Assembly: GCA_963847575.1 (NCBI GenBank) | Contig: CAWKAL010000103.1 | Span: 1 to 23,870 of the forward strand | Length of the DNA stretch: 23,870 bases | Source: JASBSR01 sp963847575 | Lineage (GTDB): Bacteria; Pseudomonadota; Gammaproteobacteria; SZUA-229 | Reading direction: 5' to 3' | Shown here: in pieces, positions 1-7,639 of the stretch | Numbering within the stretch: position 1 is the first letter of the stretch | How the letters are laid out: every line of letters begins with the position of its first letter | The notes under the pieces: model-generated | What the model saw: only the letters and a program-made list of their open reading frames with translations | The model's database searches: none | What the model was told of the DNA's origin: nothing | Translations under genes and position numbers: made by a program

Positions 1-942
1 GATAAAAAAATTAAATCTATAAAACTCGAAGCGCTCGAACTCCTGCCACGAATTCACTGGGATGCCGCCTTTGCCAAATTCTGGCAACCCGGTGAACATG
101 GTGCGCATGCACAACTGGAACGCTTTTTAACCGATGCTGCAGCCGATTACAAAATCGGCCGTGACCATCCTGATACTGACGGCACATCGATGCTATCGCC
201 GCATTTGCATTTTGGCGAAATCAGTCCGCGGCAGATCGTGGATGAAACCAGTCGCTACACCAGCGAACATACCCGGGCGGGCCTGGTTGCCAACACCGAG
301 GCCTTCATTCGTGAAATCGGCTGGCGCGAGTTTGCCTGTCACCTGCTCTACTACTACCCGCAGACCGTCGAAAAACCACTGCATACCCGCTTCGAAAAAT
401 TTCGCTGGGAAAAAAACTACAGCCGAAATTTGCGTGCATGGCAACAGGGCCAGACCGGCATTCCATTGGTCGATGCCGGCATGCGCCAGCTCTGGCACAC
501 CGGCTGGATGCACAATCGTGTGCGCATGATTGTGGCTTCGCTGCTGACAAAAAATATGCTGATTCCCTGGCAGGAAGGCTCGAAATGGTTCTGGGATACG
601 CTGGTGGATGCCGATCTCGCCAGCAACACCCTGGGCTGGCAATGGGTCGCCGGCTGTGGCGCCGATGCCGCGCCTTATTTCAGAATTTTCAACCCGGTAA
701 CGCAATCGCAAAAATTCGACCCCGGCGGGATCTACATCCGCCGCTGGATTCCTGAAATCGCCAGCCTACCAGACAAGTACCTGCACCAGCCCTGGACAGC
801 GCCCGCAGCCGTATTAAGCGAATGCGGCATAAAACTGGGGACGCATTACCCCAAACCCGTCGTCGATTTAAAAACCACGCGCGAGCGCGCACTGGAACGC
901 TTCAAGGCAACTAAAAACCAGGCAAATAAAAAAGCCCCGTAA
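1..942 (+). CDS. phr: Deoxyribodipyrimidine photolyase, C-terminal part (5' end outside window)
   Basis: Light-driven FAD enzyme that splits cyclobutane pyrimidine dimers in DNA. The frame is open from base 1, so about 313 codons of the C-terminal half are present and the N-terminal antenna domain lies upstream. Visible family blocks are LSPHLHFGEISPRQI, FIREIGWREFACHLLYYYP, IPLVDAGMRQLWHTGWMHNR, and DADLASNTLGWQWVAGCGAD with APYFRIFNP, the FAD-binding core of class I photolyases, followed by the usual RRWIPE segment. An internal ATG at 190 is not the start, because conserved sequence continues upstream of it. The stop codon lies inside the loop of the following terminator. A cryptochrome is possible from the same family, but the C-terminus looks like an ordinary CPD photolyase. 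Confidence 0.95.
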   Translation, partial: DKKIKSIKLEALELLPRIHWDAAFAKFWQPGEHGAHAQLERFLTDAAADYKIGRDHPDTDGTSMLSPHLHFGEISPRQIVDETSRYTSEHTRAGLVANTEAFIREIGWREFACHLLYYYPQTVEKPLHTRFEKFRWEKNYSRNLRAWQQGQTGIPLVDAGMRQLWHTGWMHNRVRMIVASLLTKNMLIPWQEGSKWFWDTLVDADLASNTLGWQWVAGCGADAAPYFRIFNPVTQSQKFDPGGIYIRRWIPEIASLPDKYLHQPWTAPAAVLSECGIKLGTHYPKPVVDLKTTRERALERFKATKNQANKKAP

Positions 943-955
943 ACGGGGCTTTTTT
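928..955. terminator. Bidirectional intrinsic terminator between phr and tRNA-Gln
   Basis: A perfect 12-bp stem (six A, then GCCCCG, pairing with CGGGGC and six T) encloses a four-base TAAA loop. A run of T follows on either strand, so it can end phr from the left and the rplM-rpsI-tRNA transcript from the right. The phr stop codon TAA (940-942) is in the loop. Confidence 0.9.
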
Positions 956-960
956 ATGTA

Positions 961-1034
961 TGGCTGGGGAACTAGGATTTGAACCTAGATTAGCGGAGTC
1001 AGAGTCCGCTGTCCTGCCGTTAGACGATTCCCCA
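961..1034 (-). tRNA. tRNA-Gln (anticodon CUG)
   Basis: A complete cloverleaf reads on the minus strand. The acceptor stem TGGGGAA pairs with TTCCCCA, and a G discriminator and an encoded CCA follow. The anticodon stem GCGGA/TCCGC holds loop CTCTGAC with anticodon CTG at 1000-1002, and the T-arm is CTAGG-TTCAAAT-CCTAG. It decodes CAG. It sits 58 bases after rpsI with no terminator between them, so it may be cotranscribed with the ribosomal protein genes. Confidence 0.95.
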
Positions 1035-1092
1035 ATGGATCTCGATCTCAAGACTGGCAGCGAACATGCAGCCGATGTCGTGACGCGATAAA

Positions 1093-1482
1093 TTAACGCT
1101 TCGAGAACTGGGTAGCACGACGCGCTTTGCGCAGGCCGACTTTCTTACGTTCGACTTCGCGTGCATCGCGTGTAACAAAACCTGCTTTACGCAGCGCTGG
1201 ACGCAGACTGCCATCATATTCCATCAGGGCACGGGTAATGCCGTGACGAATTGCGCCTGCCTGGCCTGAAATACCACCACCGGTAACAGTGATGTTGAGG
1301 TTGATCTTGTCTTTCATGTCGACCAGCTCAAGCGGCTGACGCACGATCATGCGCGCTGTCTGGCGACCAAAGAAAACATCCAGCGGACGACCATTAACAG
1401 TGATGTCGCCACTGCCCGTGCTCATGAAAACGCGCGCGCTTGATGTTTTGCGGCGACCGGTTGCGTAATATTGTTCTGCCAT
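1093..1482 (-). CDS. rpsI: 30S ribosomal protein S9
   Basis: Structural protein of the small ribosomal subunit; its C-terminal tail reaches the P-site tRNA. The 129-residue product begins QYYATGRRKTSSARVF, contains GGGISGQAGAIRHGITRAL, and ends with the basic QFSKR tail, all typical of S9 and of normal length. A Shine-Dalgarno AAGG precedes the ATG. It follows rplM by 9 bases, the universal L13-S9 pair, and is probably translated from the same transcript. No irregularities are seen. Confidence 0.98.
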   Translation of the reverse strand: MAEQYYATGRRKTSSARVFMSTGSGDITVNGRPLDVFFGRQTARMIVRQPLELVDMKDKINLNITVTGGGISGQAGAIRHGITRALMEYDGSLRPALRKAGFVTRDAREVERKKVGLRKARRATQFSKR

Positions 1483-1491
1483 GCTGATACC

Positions 1492-1920
1492 TTAAATTTC
1501 CAGTGGCTGTGGTTGTTGTGCAGCGTGCTGGTGAGTTGCGCCTGCGTATACTTTTAACTTGCGGAACATGGCACGACCAAGCGTGTTTTTCGGCAGCATG
1601 CCTTTAACCGCAGTTTCGATAACGCGCTCAGGCGCTTTTTTAATAAGATCTTCAAAATTAATCGACTTCATACCGCCGATGTAACCTGAATGCTTGTAAT
1701 ACATTTTGTCTTTGGTTTTGTTGCCCGTGACACGAACCTTCTCGGCATTGATAACAACGATGTAATCACCGGTATCAACATGAGGTGTATATATGGTTTT
1801 GTGCTTGCCGCGCAGACGGTGCGCAATTTCAGTGGCAAGACGACCCAGGGTCTTGCCATTGGCATCCACCAGGAACCAGTCCCGCTGTACAGTTTCGTTT
1901 TTTGCACTAATGGTTTTCAT
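1492..1920 (-). CDS. rplM: 50S ribosomal protein L13
   Basis: Early-assembling large-subunit ribosomal protein. The 142-residue product has the family length and signatures: RDWFLVDANGKTLGRLATEI, RGKHK, YYKHSGYIGG, and KGMLPKNTLGRAMFRKLKVY. It is first in the rplM-rpsI pair. The ATG at 1920 is preceded by a GGA about ten bases upstream, a modest ribosome site. In other bacteria this operon is growth-rate and stringently controlled; a promoter candidate with a GC-rich discriminator lies at 2012-2040. Confidence 0.98.
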   Translation of the reverse strand: MKTISAKNETVQRDWFLVDANGKTLGRLATEIAHRLRGKHKTIYTPHVDTGDYIVVINAEKVRVTGNKTKDKMYYKHSGYIGGMKSINFEDLIKKAPERVIETAVKGMLPKNTLGRAMFRKLKVYAGATHQHAAQQPQPLEI

Positions 1921-2011
1921 CAGGTGAATTCCGAGTTATCTATTATTATCGTGTATCGAACCGTTTCAGGGCCTTGCGGCGCAATTCGGGTCGCACAAAC
2001 AAAGAGGCGGA

Positions 2012-2040
2012 ATGTTACAGAAATTCATCCACACAGACAA
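2012..2040 (-). promoter_or_regulatory. Candidate sigma-70 promoter of rplM-rpsI
   Basis: On the minus strand TTGTCT is followed after 17 bases by TAACAT. The downstream discriminator is TCCGCC, GC-rich as in stringently controlled promoters. The start would be near 2005, giving a leader of about 85 bases before rplM. It lies just downstream of the terminator at 2063-2091. This is a motif match only. Confidence 0.45.
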
Positions 2041-2062
2041 GCACTTTACCCGGCACCCGCAC

Positions 2063-2091
2063 AAAAAAAAGCGCGGACAAGGAGTCCGCGC
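2063..2091 (-). terminator. Intrinsic terminator upstream of rplM
   Basis: On the minus strand a perfect 8-bp stem GCGCGGAC/GTCCGCGC with a five-base loop is followed by eight T. It lies between a strong promoter (2153-2181) and the rplM promoter region. It therefore ends either a short transcript or read-through from the ferredoxin gene. Confidence 0.85.
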
Positions 2092-2146
2092 AAATAACCA
2101 CCAAAGGGAGGATGGAGGAGTTAAAAACTGCCCATAGGGACAATGT
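2063..2146 (-). ncRNA. Candidate small RNA with CCUCC-type motifs
   Basis: A promoter-like pair at 2153-2181 and a strong terminator at 2063-2091 define a transcript of about 84 bases with no convincing open reading frame. Its middle, on the minus strand, is pyrimidine-rich and contains CTCCTCCATCCTCCC, complementary to Shine-Dalgarno sequences, and the terminator loop carries TCCTT. Small RNAs in other bacteria use such C/U-rich loops to block ribosome binding. I do not recognise a known family. Alternatively this is the rplM leader, with the hairpin acting as an attenuator. Confidence 0.4.
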
Positions 2147-2152
2147 ATTAGA

Positions 2153-2181
2153 ATGTTATAATATATCTATTCTATTGTCAA
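2153..2181 (-). promoter_or_regulatory. Strong sigma-70-like promoter of the candidate small RNA or rplM leader
   Basis: On the minus strand a consensus TTGACA (2176-2181) is followed after 17 bases by TAACAT (2153-2158), or after 15 bases by TATAAC (2155-2160). The surrounding DNA is AT-rich. The predicted start is near 2146. Confidence 0.55.
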
Positions 2182-2271
2182 CAATTATTAGCTCCATTCC
2201 AGCCATACCTGCCCGTTCAGAGCAACCAGCTCTGCGCTGAGTTTCAGTATATTATTATAATATTCAGATAG

Positions 2272-2580
2272 TTATATCAAAAGTCGCTCAACCACCTGGC
2301 CCTTTCCAAGATGCTGGTCGATGATTTCGTCGATGTCTTCGCGATCGATATAGCTATACCAGACGGCCTCGGGATAGACCACGATGACCGGGCCAAGCTC
2401 ACAACGGTCCAGGCAGCCGGCGGTATTGATGCGCACCCCGCCTTCGCCCGCCATGCCAAGCTGCTTGATTCTCGCCTTGGCATATTCCCTGATTTCGCTG
2501 GCATTGAACTGCTCACAGCACATTTCGCCGCCCTCGCGCTGGTTGGTACAGAAAAAGACGTGGTATTTATAATATGGCAC
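2272..2580 (-). CDS. Thioredoxin-like [2Fe-2S] ferredoxin
   Basis: Small electron carrier of the thioredoxin-fold [2Fe-2S] ferredoxin family (related to NuoE). The chosen start is GTG at 2580, giving VPYYKYHVFFCTNQ; it is preceded by GGGGGG and gives 102 residues, the usual size. A longer ATG frame from 2643 adds a non-conserved extension that reaches towards the coq7 promoter. Cluster cysteines are visible as FFCTNQREGGEMCC and later AGCLDRCELGP (C-x3-C). It is divergent from coq7, 77 bases apart. The physiological partner is unknown. Confidence 0.85.
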   Translation of the reverse strand: MPYYKYHVFFCTNQREGGEMCCEQFNASEIREYAKARIKQLGMAGEGGVRINTAGCLDRCELGPVIVVYPEAVWYSYIDREDIDEIIDQHLGKGQVVERLLI

Positions 2581-2657
2581 GTGGCCCCCCGAGCTGGCTG
2601 ATATGATTCTCAGGCGGGATATTGCACCCTGGGCGAGTTGCATTCAATATACACACC

Positions 2658-3296
2658 ATGCGTGATTACACTGCCGTCGACCGCCTGCTGATGCACCTTG
2701 ATACTGCCATGCGCACTGTCGCCGGCAAACCCATGGTTACGCAACGGCCCTATCCTGCCGCCGAAATTGCCGATCACACACTCGATGACAGCACGCGAAA
2801 TCATATCGCCGGGCTGATGCGGGTAAACCACGCGGGTGAAGTCTCTGCGCAGGCGCTCTACCAGGGCCAGTCGATGATCGCGCGAAATCCCCAGTTGCGC
2901 AGCAAGCTCGAGCAGGCCGCCGCTGAAGAAAATGACCATCTCGCCTGGACCGAAAACCGCCTGCACGAACTCGGTTCGCACACCAGTCGACTGAATCCAT
3001 TGTGGTATTGCGGTTCATTTGCGATCGGCGCATTAGCCGGTGCACTGGGCGATAAATGGAACCTGGGTTTTCTTGCCGAAACCGAACACCAGGTGGTCGA
3101 GCACCTGCAATCACATTTGCAGCAGCTGCCGCAAGAAGACGAGCGCAGCCGTGCCATACTTCAACAAATGCAAACTGATGAAGCCAGGCATGCGACCACC
3201 GCTATCGATAATGGCGCCAGTGTCCTGCCCTCCCCGGTGAAAAAACTTATGCGTGCGATGTCAAAAGTAATGACCACGGCCGCGTACCGCGTTTGA
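2658..3296 (+). CDS. coq7: 3-demethoxyubiquinol 3-hydroxylase (Coq7 type)
   Basis: Di-iron monooxygenase for the last hydroxylation in ubiquinone synthesis, bound at the inner membrane. From ATG 2658 (MRDYTAVDRLL) it has 212 residues; an upstream ATG at 2622 adds 12 unconserved residues. The carboxylate-histidine ligands are visible: GEVSAQALYQGQ, AEENDHLAWTENRLHELG, ETEHQVVEHL and TDEARHA, matching the two ExxH repeats of the ferritin-like fold. GSFAIGALAGALGDKWNLGF is the hydrophobic membrane-contact segment. No clear Shine-Dalgarno sequence is seen before the ATG. It faces speD, and no strong terminator is visible in the 80-base gap. Confidence 0.95.
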   Translation: MRDYTAVDRLLMHLDTAMRTVAGKPMVTQRPYPAAEIADHTLDDSTRNHIAGLMRVNHAGEVSAQALYQGQSMIARNPQLRSKLEQAAAEENDHLAWTENRLHELGSHTSRLNPLWYCGSFAIGALAGALGDKWNLGFLAETEHQVVEHLQSHLQQLPQEDERSRAILQQMQTDEARHATTAIDNGASVLPSPVKKLMRAMSKVMTTAAYRV

Positions 3297-3376
3297 GTTT
3301 AAGCAAGCTCTTAATAATTCCATCCAGAAATTATCAGGACACAAAAACCTGGAAGTATGATTTTTGGTGTTCTTGA

Positions 3377-4162
3377 TTATTCCGTCGAACTGTATACCGG
3401 CGACTTGGGTAATTTACGCCCATAGAAAATTTCTTCCATTTCATGCTTCAGGCGCGCACTGATAATTTCACGTTCTTCTTCGGTGTAGTCCTTGCTTAAA
3501 TCACCAAACAGGTAATCATCCAGCTGCCAGGTGCGCAACATCATCTTGGTGTGAAAAATCTTTTCACCGTAGACATTGAAGTCCACCATCTGGAACTCGG
3601 ATTTAATATCGTCATCGATAAAATCCTGGATCGAATGAATGGTGTGATCAATAAAGTGCTTGGTGCCGTCAATATCACGGGTAAATCCACGCACACGGTA
3701 ATCCACCGTGACAATATCGGTTTCAAAATTAGTGATCAGGTAATTCAATGCACGCAGCGGTGAAATCAGCCCGCAGGTTGATACATCGATATCAGCACGA
3801 AATGTACTGATACCATCGGTTGGATGGGTTTCCGGATAGGTGTGCACGGTGACATGGCTTTTATCCAGGTGCGCAACCACGCTCTCGGGCTTGACCAGGT
3901 TTACCGGTTCTTCAGAAATCAGCATGGTCACGCTGGCACCCTGCGGATCGTAATCCTGGTAGGCGACATTCAGAATATTTGCGCCGATGATTTCCGTGAC
4001 TTCGGTGAGTATTCTGGTCAGACGGTCAGCGTTGAACTCTTCATCGATATAATCGATATATTTCTTTACGTCGTCGCCCATCGCGTAACAGACGTCGTAC
4101 ATATTGAAGCTCAGGGTTTTGGTCAGGTTGTTGAAACCGTGCAGCTGAAGCTTGTTTTTCAT
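3377..4162 (-). CDS. speD: S-adenosylmethionine decarboxylase proenzyme (class 1A)
   Basis: Produces decarboxylated SAM, the aminopropyl donor for spermidine. The 261-residue product matches the long E. coli-type enzyme, not the short Bacillus-type one. The self-cleavage site is DKSHVTVHTYPE (Ser102), where the serine becomes the pyruvoyl group. Downstream blocks include GISTFRADIDVSTCGLISPL and YRVRGFTRDIDG. It is last in a minus-strand run after the VOC gene (34-base gap). speE is not in the window. In Pseudomonas speD also lies near coq7, an osmC-like gene and vfr, which supports vertical descent of this block. Confidence 0.96.
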   Translation of the reverse strand: MKNKLQLHGFNNLTKTLSFNMYDVCYAMGDDVKKYIDYIDEEFNADRLTRILTEVTEIIGANILNVAYQDYDPQGASVTMLISEEPVNLVKPESVVAHLDKSHVTVHTYPETHPTDGISTFRADIDVSTCGLISPLRALNYLITNFETDIVTVDYRVRGFTRDIDGTKHFIDHTIHSIQDFIDDDIKSEFQMVDFNVYGEKIFHTKMMLRTWQLDDYLFGDLSKDYTEEEREIISARLKHEMEEIFYGRKLPKSPVYSSTE

Positions 4163-4196
4163 GGTGAAATACCACCCAGTCAGAAACTACAACAAA

Positions 4197-4595
4197 TCAT
4201 CCCTGTGACAGTGGCGGGTGATATATCATCTGCACCACGTTGCCATCCGGATCCTTACAATAAAAGCTACGTGCGCCGTCACGATGGTCCTTTACCGGAC
4301 TCGCCATTTCTACATCAGCCTTGAGTAAAAACGCGTACCAGTCGTTGACATCCTGCGCTCGACGGCAGATGAATCCCAGGTGGTCCAGCACCTGTTGCCG
4401 GTCGCGAGCAACTGGCTCGGTTGCACGGTGCAGGGCCAGGTTATCGCTGCCCGATGTCAGGTAAATATTATCCGCATCGGGCTGCCACTCAATCTTCATC
4501 CCGAGCAGGCCGGTATAAAACTGCAGGCATTCATCCATGCGATTGACGTAAATCGCGAGGTGATGCATTCCCTGTGTTGGCGCCGGCCGGTTCAT
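4197..4595 (-). CDS. VOC (glyoxalase/bleomycin resistance fold) family protein
   Basis: One VOC module pair in 132 residues, starting MNRPAPTQGMHHLAIYV; the longer frame to 4700 overlaps the DUF885 gene and is not conserved-looking. The core reads HHLAIYVNRMDECLQFYTGLLGM, then DHLGFICRRAQDVNDWY and FYCKDPDGNVVQMIYH. Metal ligands of glyoxalase-type enzymes would be H12, a residue near 56, H72 and 122. Here position 122 is Gln in place of the common Glu, and 56 is His in the LALHR strand, so metal binding may differ. The substrate is unknown. It lies between DUF885 and speD, probably in one operon. Confidence 0.8.
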   Translation of the reverse strand: MNRPAPTQGMHHLAIYVNRMDECLQFYTGLLGMKIEWQPDADNIYLTSGSDNLALHRATEPVARDRQQVLDHLGFICRRAQDVNDWYAFLLKADVEMASPVKDHRDGARSFYCKDPDGNVVQMIYHPPLSQG

Positions 4596-4642
4596 GCCCG
4601 GTCCATCATCGCTAATTGTTTCATCGCCATATATCGCACGCT

Positions 4643-6316
4643 TCAGGTGCCAGCTTCGAAGACAGTCGTGCGCAACTGTTGCCAGACATCCGCGCCACAC
4701 ATTTCTGAAATCACCAGCGGCAGGGCAATCGAGCCCTGCGCCAGAATCTTATTATGAAATGCATCCAGGGCCATACTATTTTGGCCGACACAATGCTCGC
4801 GCAGCTGCAATATGAGCTCTCGCCCGGTGGCGTAACACAACGGCACCGTGGGCGCCGAACTATACCAGCCCAGCTCGCTTTGCGCCTGATTTTTATCAAA
4901 TCCGAGTTCATCAATCATGCGCGCGGCTGCCTGCTCCAGCGTCATCTGGCCGGTCTGGATGCTGACATCCACGATCACCCGCAAGGCGCGCCACAGGCGA
5001 TCGCGCAACAACATGAATCGATGCTCATCCTTGTCCAGCATGCCCTGCTCGATCGCCAGGTCTTCGCTGTACAGCGCCCAGCCTTCAAACAGGGTGGCCG
5101 AGGTGTGTAACAGCCGCGCCGGACTGGCGTTCTGCTGTTGATTGGCGGTGACAAATTGCAGATGATGTCCCGGAAAAGCCTCGTGCGCACAGGTCAGGTC
5201 GATGCTGAAAATATTCTGCTCGGGGTGCAACTGCGCATGCTCATCGATGCTCACGTAGTACCAGCCGTGCTGTTCGGCATCGCCCGGCATCGGCGGCTCG
5301 TACGCTGCAAATGGAATCAGCGGGCGCATGAACGCCGGCGTTTGCTGCACCTTGAGCGACTGTTTTGCGGGTATATCGACCAGTTTGGCCTTTTTCAGCC
5401 ACTGCAGGCTATCGCGCATGCGAGTGCGATAATGGTCCAGCAGCGTTGCCGACGCCGGCGTCTGTTGCTGAATTTTTGCGAGCAGGCCCTGCACGTCTTC
5501 ATCTCCCTGCATGCTTCGGGTTTGCGCCAGTAACTGCTGGCGGGTGTCAGCCAGCAGGCGCTCACCGAAAGCGAGCACCTGCGCCGCACTCACATCAAGA
5601 AAATGCTGTTTGAGCAAACGCCGTTCGAAGCGCTCAATACCGCAGGCAAAATTTCCCTGCGCGTGCCGGCCAATACCTTTTTCAAGAAAGCGCGCAAAAT
5701 CTTCGAGCGCATGCGCAGCTTCGTCGAAATACGGTTGCAGGCGAGCGGGGTTGGTAAACTTATGGGTGATCAGGGGGTGACGGCCCAGGTTGCGTACAAA
5801 GCCGGCGCCGGCCTGGGATTGCGCTATCGCCGCTTCCAGCCATACCGGTACCACCTGTTCGGGCGCCTGCGAGAGCATTAACTTGGCACCGCGCAAATGG
5901 TCCGGTATTGCCTGCAGCCGATGTTTTAGCGCCTCGTGCACACCCTCGATGGGACGGATCAGTAACTGGTAGAGCGCATCGACTGGCAAATACTGCAGCG
6001 GATTGCGCAGGCGCCAGTCCTGTTCCTCGATGTCGTGCAGCTCAAGCTCGACAGCACCGGCGGTGAGCTGGAAATCGATCTTCTGCGCTGGCGCAAGTTC
6101 GCCGCTATTGATCTCACCCAGGGCAGACAGCATTTTATTGTTCAGCGCAATCAGGGCGCCGATATCATCACTGCTATAGGGTCGCAGCTTGCCGGCGTAA
6201 TCGGCGATACCAATATCAACCGCCGCTTCCGGGTGAAACCGAAGCCAGGCGTGATAGTACTGCTGTTGCAGCGCATCAAACGACTGCATTGTGGAATTAG
6301 ACATTCGTTCAGACAT
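4643..6316 (-). CDS. DUF885 family protein (zinc-peptidase-like)
   Basis: 557-residue member of the DUF885 family, of normal length. A metallopeptidase-like motif HEAFPGHHLQF lies at residues 378-388 and a probable third ligand in FEGWALYSE at about 411, as in gluzincin-like proteins. GMLDKDEHRFMLLRDRLWRALRVIVD and ARMIDELG follow as usual. There is no signal peptide, so the protein is predicted to be cytoplasmic. The ATG at 6316 overlaps the stop of the osmC-like gene by 8 bases, which suggests translational coupling; ATG 6304 is an alternative start. The substrate is not known. Confidence 0.88.
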   Translation of the reverse strand: MSERMSNSTMQSFDALQQQYYHAWLRFHPEAAVDIGIADYAGKLRPYSSDDIGALIALNNKMLSALGEINSGELAPAQKIDFQLTAGAVELELHDIEEQDWRLRNPLQYLPVDALYQLLIRPIEGVHEALKHRLQAIPDHLRGAKLMLSQAPEQVVPVWLEAAIAQSQAGAGFVRNLGRHPLITHKFTNPARLQPYFDEAAHALEDFARFLEKGIGRHAQGNFACGIERFERRLLKQHFLDVSAAQVLAFGERLLADTRQQLLAQTRSMQGDEDVQGLLAKIQQQTPASATLLDHYRTRMRDSLQWLKKAKLVDIPAKQSLKVQQTPAFMRPLIPFAAYEPPMPGDAEQHGWYYVSIDEHAQLHPEQNIFSIDLTCAHEAFPGHHLQFVTANQQQNASPARLLHTSATLFEGWALYSEDLAIEQGMLDKDEHRFMLLRDRLWRALRVIVDVSIQTGQMTLEQAAARMIDELGFDKNQAQSELGWYSSAPTVPLCYATGRELILQLREHCVGQNSMALDAFHNKILAQGSIALPLVISEMCGADVWQQLRTTVFEAGT

Positions 6317-6725
6317 CCACTATTTCATAATCGTGCGTCACCTCGGCGACTGCAGCCAGCATGATAGAGACCGAACAGTATTTCTCTGCCGTCAGGTTGA
6401 CTGCGCGTGCCACCTGCTTTTCGTTTAACTGGCGGCCCTTGATAATGTAATGCACGTGGATTTTGGTGAATACCTTGGGCACTTCGGCGGCGCGCTCGGC
6501 TTCGAGCTCGACATGACAATCGACGATATCCTGGCGCGAGCGTTTCAATATCATCACCACATCAAATGCCGTGCAGCCGCCCATGCCCAGCAATACCATT
6601 TCCATCGGGCGTACGCCCATATTACGGCCACCCGCTTCAGGCGGACCGTCCATTACTACCGAGTGCCCGCTGCCGGATTCTCCGACAAAAGACATATTAT
6701 CCAGCCATTTTACTGTTGCTTTCAT
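6309..6725 (-). CDS. OsmC family protein, YhfA-like
   Basis: Thiol-dependent peroxidase-fold protein. From ATG 6725 (MKATVKWLDN, preceded by GAGGGG) it has 138 residues; the ATG at 6743 adds six residues upstream of the ribosome site and is less likely. The two reactive cysteines are in GMGGCTAFDVV (Cys51) and AEKYCSVSIML (Cys117). The pattern FVGESGSGH and RPMEMVLLGMGGC is that of E. coli YhfA, which likewise sits divergent from crp. It is the first gene of the minus-strand run to speD. Confidence 0.92.
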   Translation of the reverse strand: MKATVKWLDNMSFVGESGSGHSVVMDGPPEAGGRNMGVRPMEMVLLGMGGCTAFDVVMILKRSRQDIVDCHVELEAERAAEVPKVFTKIHVHYIIKGRQLNEKQVARAVNLTAEKYCSVSIMLAAVAEVTHDYEIVDV

Positions 6726-6842
6726 CTGCCCCTCGCAAGCCATGCGTAGTACACCACCGAATAAAGCATGGTGTCAGTTTAACGAGTTGTGTATTATGCC
6801 CTTTATCCACGAGGACAGGCCAAGAAATCAGGCAGGACACCC

Positions 6843-7494
6843 ATGAATATTATTCGTGAAATCCCCAAACTGAACCCATCACTGGAAAACCTGCTGAAGA
6901 ACTCGCATCGCAAAAACTATAACGCGAAGCAGGTCATTATCCACGAAGGCGACGTCATCTGACAGCCTGTATTACATCATCGAAGGCTCGGCCAATGTCC
7001 AGGCTGAAAATGAAACCGGTGACGAAATTATCCTCGCACACCTCAACCAGGGTGACTTTTTTGGTGAAGCCGGGCTGTTCGACCTGGATACAGGCGAAGA
7101 AGGCAAGCGCACTGCGTGGGTGATCGCACGCGCCAACTGCGTGATCGCGCATATCAGCTACCAGAAATTCAAGCAGCTGGTTCCCGAAGACCCTACCGTG
7201 ATGTTTCTGCTCACTGGCCAGATTTTTGACCGCCTGAAACGCACCAGCCAGAAAGTGCGCGACCTGGTATTCCTCGATGTTAAGGGCCGGATTGCACATT
7301 GCCTGCTGGAACTATGCACAGAACCCGATGCCATGACCCATCCCGACGGCATGCAAATCAAGGTGACCCGTCAGGACATCGCCAAAATGGTTGGCTGCTC
7401 GCGCGAGATGGCCGGGCGCGTGCTGAAAGAGCTGGAAGAGGATTCATTGATCACGGCGCATGGCAAGACTATCGTTGTGTTTGGTACGCGATGA
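6843..7494 (+). CDS. crp: CRP/Vfr-family cAMP-dependent regulator (frameshifted)
   Basis: Global transcription factor with an N-terminal cyclic-nucleotide barrel and a C-terminal winged helix. The ATG at 6843 follows AGGA. The first frame reads MNIIREIPKLNPSLENLLKN up to GDV and meets TGA at 6961. One base out in 6955-6961 restores GDVSDSLYYIIEGSANV. The rest is intact: HLNQGDFFGEAGLFD, then the helix-turn-helix TRQDIAKMVGCSREMAGRVLKELEE and the C-terminal VVFGTR shared with Vfr and Crp. With the correction the length is about 216 residues, normal for Vfr. The restored frame suggests a sequencing indel, not a pseudogene. Whether it binds cAMP cannot be settled here. It converges on trpC. Confidence 0.88.
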
Positions 7495-7639
7495 TTTAAC
7501 AACCGCCCGGTTCAGCTCACAAACTCATCGCCAGACACTTCACCAGACACATTACCAGCGCAGCCACTGCCTGTTCAGCGCGTGCAGAAATTCCTGCTGC
7601 ATCGCTGAGCTTTTTAAACCTCAGTACTGCCTGACTGCT

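Noticed and set aside
3297..3376. Terminator between convergent coq7 and speD
   Set aside because: Only weak stems (such as CAGG/CCTG with a long loop) are present, with no proper T-run.
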